Assembly: GCA_031397815.1 (NCBI GenBank)
Contig: JANNMJ010000134.1
Coordinates: forward strand, 1-13,502
DNA from: JANNMJ01 sp031397815
GTDB lineage: Bacteria > Bacteroidota > Bacteroidia > Cytophagales > Hymenobacteraceae
DNA: 13,502 nucleotides
Direction: 5' to 3'
Within the stretch, counting starts at the first letter, position 1, and each line of letters begins with the position of its first letter. This document shows positions 4,743-12,588 of this stretch, piece after piece. The translations under genes were made by a program, and so were the position numbers. Under the pieces are notes generated by a model, which was not told where the DNA came from, did no database searches, and worked only from the letters and a program-made list of their open reading frames with translations.

Positions 4743-6134
4743 ATGACTTTTTCCCCCAATTCCGCCCACAAGTATTTGCTCTCCGATGCCCAGCTGCCGA
4801 CGCAGTGGTACAACGTGCAGGCCGATATGCCCAATCCTGCCCTGCCCCCGCTGCACCCCGGCACGCACCAACCGCTCGGCCCGGACGACCTCGCCCCGCT
4901 GTTCCCGATGGAGCTGATTCGGCAAGAGGTTTCCAAGGAGCGGTTTATTGATATTCCCGGGCCGGTGCTCGACCTCTACCGCCTGTACCGGCCGAGTCCG
5001 CTGTTCCGCGCCCGCAACCTCGAAAAACTGCTCGATACGCCGGCGCGCATCTACTATAAGTACGAAGGCGGGTCGCCGAGTGGGTCGCACAAGCCCAATA
5101 CGGCCATTCCGCAGGCGTATTACAACCAGCAGGAAGGCGTCAAGCGCATCACGACCGAGACCGGCGCCGGGCAATGGGGCTCCGCGCTGAGCTTCGCGTG
5201 CCAGCACTTCGGCATTGATTTGCAGGTGTATATGGTCCGACTGAGTTACGAGCAGAAGCCCTACCGCAAGATTTTGATGAATACGATGGGGGCCGAAGTC
5301 ATCCCCTCGCCGAGCCCATTCACGGCCGCGGGGCGGCAGATACTCGCCCAAGACCCGGACTCGCCGGGCTCCCTCGGCATTGCGATTTCGGAAGCGGTGG
5401 AAGTAGCGGCGCAGGACCCTGGCACCAAGTACGCGCTGGGGTCGGTGCTGAACCACGTCTTACTCCACCAGACCATCATCGGTCTGGAAGCCGAGCAGCA
5501 GTTCGCCCTCGCCGACGATTACCCGGACGTGATTCTGGCGCCGTTTGGCGGTGGGTCGAACTTCGCGGGCATTGCGTTTCCGTTCCTGCGCCACAACCTG
5601 ACCCACCAAGCGGGTGGTCCGGCCGCGCCGAAACGGGTGCGGTGCGTGGCAGTAGAGCCGGCAGCTTGCCCGAAACTGACGAAAGGCGAGTTTCGGTACG
5701 ACTTCGGCGATACCGTCGGCCTGACGCCCCTGCTGCCGATGTACACCCTCGGGCACGAATTCGTACCGGCGCGGATGCACGCCGGCGGCTTGCGTTACCA
5801 CGGTGCGGGCGTGTTGGTAAGCCAGCTTTTGAAAGATGGACTAATTGAGGCCCGCGCCAACGAGCAGCTCGAATGCTTTGCCGCCGGGGTTCAGTTTGCG
5901 AAAGCCGAGGGCATTTTGCCGGCGCCGGAAGCCACGCACGCCATTGCAGCCGCCATCGCGGAAGCACAGGCGGCGAAAGAGGCCGGCGAAGCACGCACGA
6001 TTCTCTTCAACCTCTGCGGCCACGGTCACTTCGATCTGAGCGCCTACGAGCAGTACTTCGCCGGAAATATGAAGAATTTCCAGCTTTCGAAGGAAGAGAT
6101 TTCGGCTAGTCTCGCGGCTAGCGTGGTGATGTAA
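4743..6134 (+). CDS. trpB: TrpB2-type tryptophan synthase beta chain
   Basis: A PLP-dependent enzyme that condenses indole with L-serine to give L-tryptophan. The 463-aa length and several motifs place it in the divergent TrpB2 branch: a long N-terminal segment (1-80) with LPTQWYN, then RPSPLFRARNLE (83-94), the PLP lysine K117 in GSHKPNTA, ETGAGQWGS (139-147), RKILMNTMGAEV (175-186), the phosphate-binding loop GGGSNFAG (269-276), EGILPAPEATHA (389-400) and GHGHFD (426-431). TrpB2 proteins generally lack tight coupling to TrpA and are thought to scavenge free indole; no trpA or other trp gene is nearby. The ATG at 4743 lies just after a pyrimidine-rich stretch with no Shine-Dalgarno sequence. 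The gene converges on the his operon with 63 bp between stop codons, filled by a shared hairpin. The family call is secure; the physiological role is inferred. Confidence 0.94.
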   Translation: MTFSPNSAHKYLLSDAQLPTQWYNVQADMPNPALPPLHPGTHQPLGPDDLAPLFPMELIRQEVSKERFIDIPGPVLDLYRLYRPSPLFRARNLEKLLDTPARIYYKYEGGSPSGSHKPNTAIPQAYYNQQEGVKRITTETGAGQWGSALSFACQHFGIDLQVYMVRLSYEQKPYRKILMNTMGAEVIPSPSPFTAAGRQILAQDPDSPGSLGIAISEAVEVAAQDPGTKYALGSVLNHVLLHQTIIGLEAEQQFALADDYPDVILAPFGGGSNFAGIAFPFLRHNLTHQAGGPAAPKRVRCVAVEPAACPKLTKGEFRYDFGDTVGLTPLLPMYTLGHEFVPARMHAGGLRYHGAGVLVSQLLKDGLIEARANEQLECFAAGVQFAKAEGILPAPEATHAIAAAIAEAQAAKEAGEARTILFNLCGHGHFDLSAYEQYFAGNMKNFQLSKEEISASLAASVVM

Positions 6135-6151
6135 TCGCTGAGCAGCTACGG

Positions 6152-6190
6152 TAGTCCGGGGTTGATGATGGCCGCATCAGCCCCGGACTA
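6152..6190. terminator. Bidirectional hairpin between trpB and the his operon
   Basis: A 16-bp stem pairs 6152-6167 with 6175-6190 (TAGTCCGGGG... against ...CCCCGGACTA) around the loop ATGGCCG. Its only non-Watson-Crick pair is a U-G on the plus strand. It sits between two convergent stop codons (6134 and 6198). The T-tract after it is weak (ATTTGGCTTTA), but position and strength suggest a terminator for both transcripts. Confidence 0.75.
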
Positions 6191-6197
6191 TTTGGCT

Positions 6198-6839
6198 TTA
6201 CTCGGCTTTGTGCCGGGCGCGCAGTACTTCATCCACTTCAGCGAGGGTGACACCTTGGCTAGCTAGCACGACTAATAAGTGGTAGAGCAGGTCGGCGGAT
6301 TCTTCACGAAGGCGCTCGCGGTTGCCGCTGATGGCTTCGATTACTACTTCTACGGCCTCTTCCCCTACTTTTTGGGCGGCTTTGGCGGGGTTTGCCAAGA
6401 GACGGGCGGTGTAGGAGGTGGTGGGGTCGGCGCCAATGCGACTTTGGGTGAGGGCGGCGAGGGTGGCAAGGAAGAGCGGTTCGGGGACAGTTTCAGTGGC
6501 TGGTACGAAATCGGGCACGTCGTCGAAGCAGGTGGACGTGAGGCGGTGGCACGCGGGGCCGTTGGGGTCGGCGAGGACGAGGAGCGTGTCACGGTCGCAA
6601 TCGGAATGGATGGAGATTACGCGGAGGAAATTGCCTGAAGTTTCGCCTTTCGTCCAGAGTTTTTGGCGTGAGCGCGACCAAAACGTTACCAGCCCCGTGG
6701 CGAGGGTTTGTTGGAGGGCTGGCTCGTTCATAAAACCCACCATCAGGACGGCGCGGCTGCGGGCATCCTGCACGACGGCTGGTACTAGCCCGTCGAGCTT
6801 GGTAAAATCGAGGGTGGAGCTATCGAAGGAAATAGGCAT
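6198..6839 (-). CDS. hisIE: Bifunctional phosphoribosyl-AMP cyclohydrolase / phosphoribosyl-ATP pyrophosphatase
   Basis: A fused enzyme for steps two and three of histidine synthesis: PR-ATP is hydrolysed to PR-AMP by the HisE part, and the adenine ring is then opened by the HisI part. The HisI domain (about 1-115) shows FWSRSRQKLW (53-62), TKGETSGN (63-70), the metal-binding DCDRD (80-84) and GPACH (94-98). The HisE domain (about 122-213) shows SYTARLL (142-148), KVGEEAVEVVIEA (157-169) and REESADLLYHLLVVL (178-192). The length of 213 aa is usual for the fusion. It is the last gene of the operon, 9 nt after hisF, with no ribosome-binding sequence of the Shine-Dalgarno kind. It converges on trpB. 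Confidence 0.96.
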   Translation of the reverse strand: MPISFDSSTLDFTKLDGLVPAVVQDARSRAVLMVGFMNEPALQQTLATGLVTFWSRSRQKLWTKGETSGNFLRVISIHSDCDRDTLLVLADPNGPACHRLTSTCFDDVPDFVPATETVPEPLFLATLAALTQSRIGADPTTSYTARLLANPAKAAQKVGEEAVEVVIEAISGNRERLREESADLLYHLLVVLASQGVTLAEVDEVLRARHKAE

Positions 6840-6848
6840 TGGGGGGAG

Positions 6849-7640
6849 TTATTCGTTGGTGAGGCGGACCGTGATACCGGCGGCGTTGAGGTAGTTTTTG
6901 AGGGCCGGGAGGCGGAGATGTCCGAAGTGGAAGACGCTCGCGGCGAGGGCCGCGTCGGCGGCACCGGTGGTGAGGACGTCGCGGAAATCGGCCAGCGCAC
7001 CCGCCCCGCCCGACGCAATCACCGGCACCGGCACGGCCGTGCTGACGGCGCGGGTTAGGTCGAGAGCGAAACCGGCTTGGCCGCCGTCGTGGGTCATCGA
7101 GGTGAGAAGGATTTCGCCTGCGCCGCGCGTGGCGGCTTCTTGCGCCCACGCCAGCGGGTCTCGGCCGGTCGGCACGGAACCGGCGCGGGTGAAGACTTGC
7201 CACGCGCCATCGTCGGCTCGCCGCGCATCAATTGCCAGCACGATGCACTGCGCGCCGAACGCGTCGGCCAGCTCGGTGAGGAGCGCGGGCCGGGCCAGCG
7301 CCGCCGAATTGACGGCCACTTTATCGGCGCCCGCACGGAGGAGCGCGGCGGCATCGGCCACGGAGGCCACGCCGCCACCGACGGTGAATGGAATGTCGAG
7401 TTGCGCCGCCACGGCCCGCACCAGCGCGAGGAGCGGCGCACGACCGTCAGCGGTGGCAGTGATGTCGAGGAAAACCAGCTCGTCGGCGCCTTCAGCGGCG
7501 TATTGCCGGGCTTGCGCGACGGGGTCACCCGCGTCGCGCAGGTCGCCGAACTGAATGCCTTTGACGGTTCGGCCTGCCCGAACGTCGAGGCACGGAATCA
7601 GGCGCTTGGCGAGCGGCGAAGTAGCAGAAATCAGCTCCAT
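6849..7640 (-). CDS. hisF: Imidazole glycerol phosphate synthase, cyclase subunit
   Basis: A TIM-barrel enzyme that, with HisH, turns PRFAR and ammonia into imidazole glycerol phosphate and AICAR. It is 263 aa. The catalytic aspartates are D19 in RLIPCLDVRAG and D138 in VLAIDAR. Phosphate-binding loops appear as VGGGVASV (87-94), KVAVNSAAL (107-115), ASGGAGAL and a late ASVFHFG. The ATG at 7640 overlaps the end of hisA by 10 bp, implying translational coupling. Homologues usually begin close to AKRLIPCLD, so the first 8-10 residues (MELISATSPL) are slightly longer than typical. HisF supplies the closing step that feeds HisB and returns AICAR to purine synthesis. Confidence 0.97.
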   Translation of the reverse strand: MELISATSPLAKRLIPCLDVRAGRTVKGIQFGDLRDAGDPVAQARQYAAEGADELVFLDITATADGRAPLLALVRAVAAQLDIPFTVGGGVASVADAAALLRAGADKVAVNSAALARPALLTELADAFGAQCIVLAIDARRADDGAWQVFTRAGSVPTGRDPLAWAQEAATRGAGEILLTSMTHDGGQAGFALDLTRAVSTAVPVPVIASGGAGALADFRDVLTTGAADAALAASVFHFGHLRLPALKNYLNAAGITVRLTNE

Positions 7641-8353
7641 TGGCTTGACTGAAGGGTTTCAAGGGTGATTCGACCTTCATAAAACGCCTTGCCGATGATG
7701 ACACCCGCGACGCCCGTCGGGCGCAGCGCGTCCAAGTCGGCTACTGACCCGACGCCCCCGCTTGCCAGTAATTGTGCGGTAGGGAAAGCCGCTGCCAACG
7801 CCGCGTACCGAGCCGTGGCGGGGCCGTTGAGGGTGCCGTCGCGGCGCACGTCGGTGCACAAAAACCGGGTGGCTCCGGCGGCGAGCCAGTCAGTTAGGAA
7901 GGCATCGAGGGATAAGGCGCTCGTTTGCTGCCAACCGTGCGTGAGGACTTGGTCGTCGCGAAAATCAGCCCCGATGATGAAGCGTTCGGCCCCAAATTCT
8001 GCTAGCCAGCTCCGCACAAGGGCGGGGTCGCGGACTGCCTGACTGCCAATCGCGACTTGCGTAGCGCCAGCCGCGAAGGCTGCCGCGACGTCGGCAGTCG
8101 TAGTCAGTCCGCCGCTGAAATCGATTTGCAGCGACGTGGTTTCGGCAATCTTTTGCAGCAGGTTCAGGTGACGCGGCGCCCGCGTTCGGGCGCCGTCGAG
8201 GTCGACGATGTGCAGGTGCGTGCAACCGGCCGCCGCGAACGTCTGCGCGACGGCGAGCGGATCGGGGGAATAGGTGATGGCGGTGGCGAAATCGCCGTGG
8301 GTTAACCGGACGCAGCAGTTGTTGAGCAGGTCGAGGGCGGGAATTAATCGCAT
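7631..8353 (-). CDS. hisA: ProFAR isomerase (phosphoribosylformimino-AICAR-phosphate isomerase)
   Basis: A TIM-barrel isomerase that converts ProFAR to PRFAR by an Amadori rearrangement. It has 240 aa, the normal size. The general base D8 is in MRLIPALDLL and the general acid D130 in FIIGADFRD. The two phosphate loops are visible as DFSGGL (78-83) with AIGSQAV (101-107), and ASGGVGSV with IIGKAFYEG near the C-terminus. One deviation: the segment after D8 reads LLNNCCVRL, where most family members have I-D-G before the C/V-VRL strand; the catalytic residues are kept. It lies 21 nt after hisH and overlaps hisF by 10 bp. Confidence 0.96.
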   Translation of the reverse strand: MRLIPALDLLNNCCVRLTHGDFATAITYSPDPLAVAQTFAAAGCTHLHIVDLDGARTRAPRHLNLLQKIAETTSLQIDFSGGLTTTADVAAAFAAGATQVAIGSQAVRDPALVRSWLAEFGAERFIIGADFRDDQVLTHGWQQTSALSLDAFLTDWLAAGATRFLCTDVRRDGTLNGPATARYAALAAAFPTAQLLASGGVGSVADLDALRPTGVAGVIIGKAFYEGRITLETLQSSQWS

Positions 8354-8374
8354 AAGGAGTCGATAGAAAAAGCG

Positions 8375-8965
8375 CTAAGGCGCCCAATTCAGGAAGTTTT
8401 GCAGGATTCGCGCGCCCGCCGCGCCGCTTTTTTCGGGGTGGAACTGCACGGCGCAGAAATTCCGCAGCTGAACGGCGGCGCTGAACGGCAACCCGTAATC
8501 GGCGACGGCGGTGGTGTAGGCGCCGAGCGGCACATAATAGGAGTGCACGAAGTAGAGCCACGCGCCCGGCGCCACGCCCTCGAAGAGCGGGCCGCGGAGG
8601 TCGCGGAGGCGGTTCCAGCCGAGGTGGGGCACTTTCAGGCCCATCTCCGGCGCAAACCGCTCGGTCCGGACGGGTAACAGGCCGAGGCATTCAGTCTCGC
8701 GCTCGGCGCTGGTGGCGGTCAGCAATTGCTGCCCCAAACACACGCCCAGCACAGGCTGCGTGAGGGTCGGGAGCAATGCGGCAAGGCCGGTTTCGTGCAG
8801 GCGCGTCATCGCGGCCCGCGCCTCCCCGACGCCCGGCAGAATCACCCGCTCGGCGGCGCGGAGGGTGTCGGGGTCATTCGTGAGCGTGGCGCTGACGCCG
8901 AGCCGCTCCAACGCCAGCCGGACCGATTCGGTATTCCCGGCGCCGTAGTCGACAATGGCAATCAT
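8375..8965 (-). CDS. hisH: Imidazole glycerol phosphate synthase, glutamine amidotransferase subunit
   Basis: A class I glutamine amidotransferase that hydrolyses glutamine and channels ammonia to HisF. It has 196 aa, as usual. The catalytic triad is C76 in LGVCLGQQLL, H176 and E178 in VQFHPEKS. The oxyanion-strand region LPGVGEA (43-49) is also present. The N-terminus MIAIVDYGAGN is diagnostic; the next residues, TESV, differ slightly from the more common L/I-x-SV. Its ATG overlaps the stop of hisB in the 4-base ATGA, a typical coupled junction. Confidence 0.96.
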   Translation of the reverse strand: MIAIVDYGAGNTESVRLALERLGVSATLTNDPDTLRAAERVILPGVGEARAAMTRLHETGLAALLPTLTQPVLGVCLGQQLLTATSAERETECLGLLPVRTERFAPEMGLKVPHLGWNRLRDLRGPLFEGVAPGAWLYFVHSYYVPLGAYTTAVADYGLPFSAAVQLRNFCAVQFHPEKSGAAGARILQNFLNWAP

Positions 8966-10068
8966 AGGGAGCCTTTCGTGCTAGGAATCGTTTCAAAATC
9001 AAGCTCTTCGCGCCGGACCGCCGCCCGTAGCGCGCGGGCAAACCCTTTGAAGATGCTCTCGATTTTGTGGTGCTCGTTGGTGCCGGTTGCGCGGATATTG
9101 AGGTTCAGCCCGGCCGAATCGCAGAGCGATTTGAAGAAGTGTGCGAACAGCTCCGTCGGCATATCGCCGATGCGCTCGCGCCGGAAATCGGCGTCCCAGA
9201 CGAGCCATGGGCGGCCGGAGAAGTCGAGCGCTACGGTCGCGAGGCTTTCGTCCATCGGCAGCACGAAACCGTAGCGGGTTAGGCCGCGCTTGTCGCCGAG
9301 GGCTTGGCGGAGGGCTTCGCCGAGGGCGAGAGCGGTGTCTTCGATGGTGTGATGCTCGTCGATGTGGAGGTCGCCGGTGGTGCGGATGCGCAGGTTGAGG
9401 CCACCGTGCCGCCCGAGCTGGTCGAGCATATGGTCGAAGAAGCCGAGGCCGGTTTGCACGTCGGCACCCGCGGGTCCGTCGAGGTTGAGAGAGATTTCGA
9501 CGGTGGTTTCTGAGGTTTGGCGGCGCACGTTAGCGGTGCGGGGCGGCCAGCGGAGGAACTGATAGATGTCGTCCCAATCCGGGGTGGTGAGGGCGGCGTC
9601 GGGCACCGTCTCCCCTTCCGGACGCAGCAAAATGGCTTGGGCACCTAGGTTCTGCGCCAGCTCCAAATCCGTCAGCCGGTCGCCGATGACGAACGAGTTG
9701 GCGAGGTCAAACCGCGTGGCGTCCATGTATTCGGTGAGCATGGCGGTGCCGGGCTTGCGGGTGGGCAGGTTTTCGGCGGGAAACGAGCGGTCGATGTGAA
9801 TGGTATCGAACGTGACGCCTTCCGTGGCGAGGATTTGTAGCATCAGGTCCTGCCACGGCCAAAACGTGTCCTCTGGAAACGAGGCGGTCCCCATTCCATC
9901 CTGATTCGTGACGAGCACCAAACGAAAATCGGTCTCCCGCACGAGGCGGGCAAGGGCGCGAATGACGCCCGGCAGGAACGCGAACTTGGCCAGTGAGTCA
10001 ATCTGCTGGTCGGGCTGCGGCTCTATGAGGATGGTGCCGTCGCGGTCAATGAAAAGAAGGCGGGTCAT
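8962..10068 (-). CDS. hisB: Bifunctional histidinol-phosphatase / imidazoleglycerol-phosphate dehydratase
   Basis: A 368-aa fusion. The N-terminal HAD phosphatase (about 1-165) dephosphorylates histidinol phosphate; the C-terminal dehydratase (about 178-368) converts IGP to imidazole acetol phosphate. HAD motifs are FIDRDGT (6-12, nucleophile D8), VTNQDG (53-58), RKPG (104-107) and GDRLTD (129-134). Dehydratase motifs are GFFDHML (209-215), the metal site DEHHTIED (237-244) and NEHHKIE (331-337). The start is set at ATG 10066-10068 because MTRLLFIDRDGT is the family N-terminus; the frame stays open 43 codons further upstream without family resemblance. The zinc-binding C-x-H...C-x-C loop of the Escherichia coli enzyme is absent: the segment reads HIDRSFPAENLPTRKP. 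I recall the same in Bacteroides HisB. It lies 59 nt after hisC and overlaps hisH by 4 nt. Confidence 0.96.
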   Translation of the reverse strand: MTRLLFIDRDGTILIEPQPDQQIDSLAKFAFLPGVIRALARLVRETDFRLVLVTNQDGMGTASFPEDTFWPWQDLMLQILATEGVTFDTIHIDRSFPAENLPTRKPGTAMLTEYMDATRFDLANSFVIGDRLTDLELAQNLGAQAILLRPEGETVPDAALTTPDWDDIYQFLRWPPRTANVRRQTSETTVEISLNLDGPAGADVQTGLGFFDHMLDQLGRHGGLNLRIRTTGDLHIDEHHTIEDTALALGEALRQALGDKRGLTRYGFVLPMDESLATVALDFSGRPWLVWDADFRRERIGDMPTELFAHFFKSLCDSAGLNLNIRATGTNEHHKIESIFKGFARALRAAVRREELDFETIPSTKGSL

Positions 10069-10074
10069 TGGGGA

Positions 10075-10121
10075 AGATGTGAGAGAGATGTGGAGATGTG
10101 AAAGATGTGAGGACCGATGTG
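10075..10121. repeat. Short CACATCT-type repeats in the hisC-hisB spacer
   Basis: AGATGTG occurs four times on the plus strand (10075, 10086, 10094, 10103) and CGATGTG once (10115), spaced 8-12 bases apart. In the operon's sense direction these read CACATCT or CACATCG, just ahead of the hisB start. They could be decayed slippage repeats or a translational element. Confidence 0.5.
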
Positions 10122-10127
10122 GGACGG

Positions 10128-11201
10128 CTACACTTCCCGCAGGGTCTTCAGCAGCAGGTCGTTTTCGGCTTCGGTGCCGATGCTGATTCTGAGGCACCCG
10201 GCGCAGCCCGGCTCGCGGGAGCGGTCGCGGACGACTACGCCGTGCGTTAGCAGCGCGTCGTAGAGCGTGCGGGCATCGGGGAGAAATCGAACCAACAGGA
10301 AATTCGCGTCGGAGGGAAAGACTTCCGCCACTTTCGGATTAGCTGTCAAGCCTGCTCTGACCCGCTCCCGCTCTTGCCGCACGTAGACCACGGCTTTTGC
10401 CGCGCCGTTTGGGTCGGCTAGGGCGCGGGCGGCTAGCTCCTGCCCTACTCCGCTTACGTTGTACGGCGGTTTGAGACGGGCGAGCAGGGCGACCAAATCA
10501 GCCGCTGCGTACAGCACCCCGACTCGCAAACCTGCCATTCCCCACGCTTTCGAGAGTGTTTGCAGCACCACCAGATTGGGAAAATCGGCCAGTCTGGTCG
10601 CCCAGCTCGGCGCATTCGCGAACTCCTGATAGGCTTCGTCGATGACGACGATTCCGTTGAACCCGCGTAGCAGCGCCTCGATGCGGGCGGGGTCAAGGAG
10701 GTTGCCAGTGGGGTTATTGGGGGAAGTCAGGAAGAGGATTTTGATGCTTTCATCAGCGTCGGCTTGCGCGAGGAGAGCGTTTACATCGGGCTGAAAGTCT
10801 GAGGTTGTTAGCGGCACTTTGCGCACCGCCACATCGTGGGCGGCGGCGGTTACGGCGTACATGCCGTAGGTCGGCGGGGCGACTAGCACGGCATCGCGGC
10901 CCGGTCGGCAACCGGCGCGGACGAGCAAATCAATGGCTTCATCTGAGCCGTTTGTAACGAGCACATTCGCCGGATTGAGCTGATGCCGAGCGGCGAGGGG
11001 CGTTTTTAGGTCGCGTTGGTGCGGGTCGGGGTAGCGCGCCCACGTCGCGCCGAGGGCCGGGTGCCCGAGCGGGTTTTCATTGGCATCGAGGGCAGCGCGG
11101 GCGGTACCGGAGAACTCGTCGCGGGCGGAAGTGTACGGCTGCAAGCGCAGGATGTGCGGGCGCACCCAGCTCGTCAGCGAAAAAACGGTCGTTTCAGCCA
11201 T
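10128..11201 (-). CDS. hisC: Histidinol-phosphate aminotransferase
   Basis: A PLP-dependent class I/II aminotransferase that converts imidazole acetol phosphate and glutamate to histidinol phosphate and 2-oxoglutarate. It has 357 aa. The PLP lysine is K218 in TLSKAWGMAGLRVG. Other cofactor and substrate motifs are DANENP (39-44), TNGSDEAID (83-91), PPTYGMY (109-115), SPNNPTG (160-166), IDEAYQEF (187-194) and the C-terminal carboxylate-binding R338 in LRISIG. The ATG overlaps the last codons of hisD by 8 bp (ATGGCTGA, 11194-11201). The downstream gap to hisB is the largest inside the operon (59 nt). Confidence 0.97.
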   Translation of the reverse strand: MAETTVFSLTSWVRPHILRLQPYTSARDEFSGTARAALDANENPLGHPALGATWARYPDPHQRDLKTPLAARHQLNPANVLVTNGSDEAIDLLVRAGCRPGRDAVLVAPPTYGMYAVTAAAHDVAVRKVPLTTSDFQPDVNALLAQADADESIKILFLTSPNNPTGNLLDPARIEALLRGFNGIVVIDEAYQEFANAPSWATRLADFPNLVVLQTLSKAWGMAGLRVGVLYAAADLVALLARLKPPYNVSGVGQELAARALADPNGAAKAVVYVRQERERVRAGLTANPKVAEVFPSDANFLLVRFLPDARTLYDALLTHGVVVRDRSREPGCAGCLRISIGTEAENDLLLKTLREV

Positions 11202-12552
11202 TGCCTCTATCCTTTCCGATTGAAAGAGTGAGTTCTTCCGTCTCTTCGTCGGCGGCTTCAGCGGCGGCGGACAGCCGGATTCGGACGGCTTCGGCGTGCG
11301 CCTGCAAACCCTCAGCTTCGGCGAGGGCGATGACGGTGGGGCCGAGGTCGCGTAGCCCGGCGGGCGTCAATTCCTGAAACGTGATGCGCCGCGTGAATGT
11401 CTCTACGGAAACGCCGCTATAGGCCCGCGCCGCACCGGCCGTCGGGAGCGTGTGATTTGGGCCACTCGCGTAATCGCCGCACGATTCCGGCGCAAAATGC
11501 CCCACGAACACCGACCCCGCCCGCCGCACCTGCACGGCGAGCGGCGCCGGATTCTGCACCGCTAAAATCAAGTGCTCCGGCGCGTATTCTTCTGCGAAAG
11601 CAAGGCCTTCCGCCAAGCTCGACACGAGTACTGCCCGGCTGTTAGCTACGGCGGCAGCCGCCACAGCCCGGCGCGGCAGCGCGGTGAGCTGCGTTTGCAG
11701 GGCGGCGATTGTCTGGATCAAGACGGCTTCGTCATCAGAAATCAAGATAACTTGTGAGTCGGCGCCGTGCTCGGCTTGCGCCAATAAATCGGCGGCGAGC
11801 CACGCGGGGTTGGCGGTGGAATCGGCGAGAATCAGTACTTCCGAAGGCCCGGCGGGTAGGTCGATTGCTGTCCCGACTTCGGCGGCGAGCTGCTTGGCGG
11901 CTGTCACCCACGCATTGCCGGGGCCGCAAATCTTATCGACTCGCGGCACGGTGGCGGTGCCAACGGCCAGCGCCGCAATGGCCTGCGCCCCCCCGACGCC
12001 CACGATGCGCTTCAGGCCCAAAACCTGCGCCGCCGCTGCAATCACCGGCGCCAGCGCTCCCGTCGGGCCGGGCGGCGTGCAAACCACCAGCTCGGCGCAC
12101 CCGGCCAATTGCGCGGGAATGGCGAGCATCAACAGGGTCGAAAAAAGCGGGGCCGACCCACCCGGAATGTACAGCCCGACGCGCCCCAGCGGCACCCGTC
12201 GCGCCCAGCACCGCACGCCCGGCTGCGTGATGATATCGGCGGAATCGGCAGTAATATCCTCAGCAGCAGCGGCGTGGAAGGTTCGGATATTCCGCACGGC
12301 GACTTCCAGCGCGGGGCGCAAGTCGGCAGCGGCTTCGGCGGCAATCGCAATCGCGGCCTCGTCCCAAACGATGACTTCCGGCGCCGTGAACGCATCGAAA
12401 CGCGCCGTGTACTCAATCAGCGCTGCATCGCCTCGCTGGCTGACTTCAGTGAAAATGGCCTGCACGACCGGCCGAAGCAATTGTAAATCAGCGGCCGGAC
12501 GGCGGCAGAGCGCGGGCCAATCGGCGACGGCCGGGAAACGGGAGATTTGCAT
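11194..12552 (-). CDS. hisD: Histidinol dehydrogenase
   Basis: A zinc enzyme that performs the last two oxidations, L-histidinol to L-histidine with two NAD+. It has 452 aa. All zinc and catalytic residues can be placed, and they fall at the same numbers as in the Escherichia coli protein: Q259 and H262 in LAQAEHGADS, E326 and H327 in YAPEHL, D360 in CGDYASG and H419 in LQAHAEAVRIR. Other family signatures are YIPGGSAP (128-135), GVGGAQAIAALA (185-196) and CGPGN (209-213). The C-terminus carries about 24 residues, rich in Ala and Glu (AAEAADEETEEL...), past the usual end; the last of these overlap the hisC start. It lies 36 nt after hisG. Confidence 0.97.
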   Translation of the reverse strand: MQISRFPAVADWPALCRRPAADLQLLRPVVQAIFTEVSQRGDAALIEYTARFDAFTAPEVIVWDEAAIAIAAEAAADLRPALEVAVRNIRTFHAAAAEDITADSADIITQPGVRCWARRVPLGRVGLYIPGGSAPLFSTLLMLAIPAQLAGCAELVVCTPPGPTGALAPVIAAAAQVLGLKRIVGVGGAQAIAALAVGTATVPRVDKICGPGNAWVTAAKQLAAEVGTAIDLPAGPSEVLILADSTANPAWLAADLLAQAEHGADSQVILISDDEAVLIQTIAALQTQLTALPRRAVAAAAVANSRAVLVSSLAEGLAFAEEYAPEHLILAVQNPAPLAVQVRRAGSVFVGHFAPESCGDYASGPNHTLPTAGAARAYSGVSVETFTRRITFQELTPAGLRDLGPTVIALAEAEGLQAHAEAVRIRLSAAAEAADEETEELTLSIGKDRGNG

Positions 12553-12588
12553 GAGATGGACGAGTAAATGGACAGTGTGAAGAGCGCG

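Noticed and set aside
10069..10197. Upstream 43-codon extension of hisB
   Set aside because: The extension covers the spacer repeats and the end of hisC and has no HisB similarity. The family N-terminus begins at 10068.
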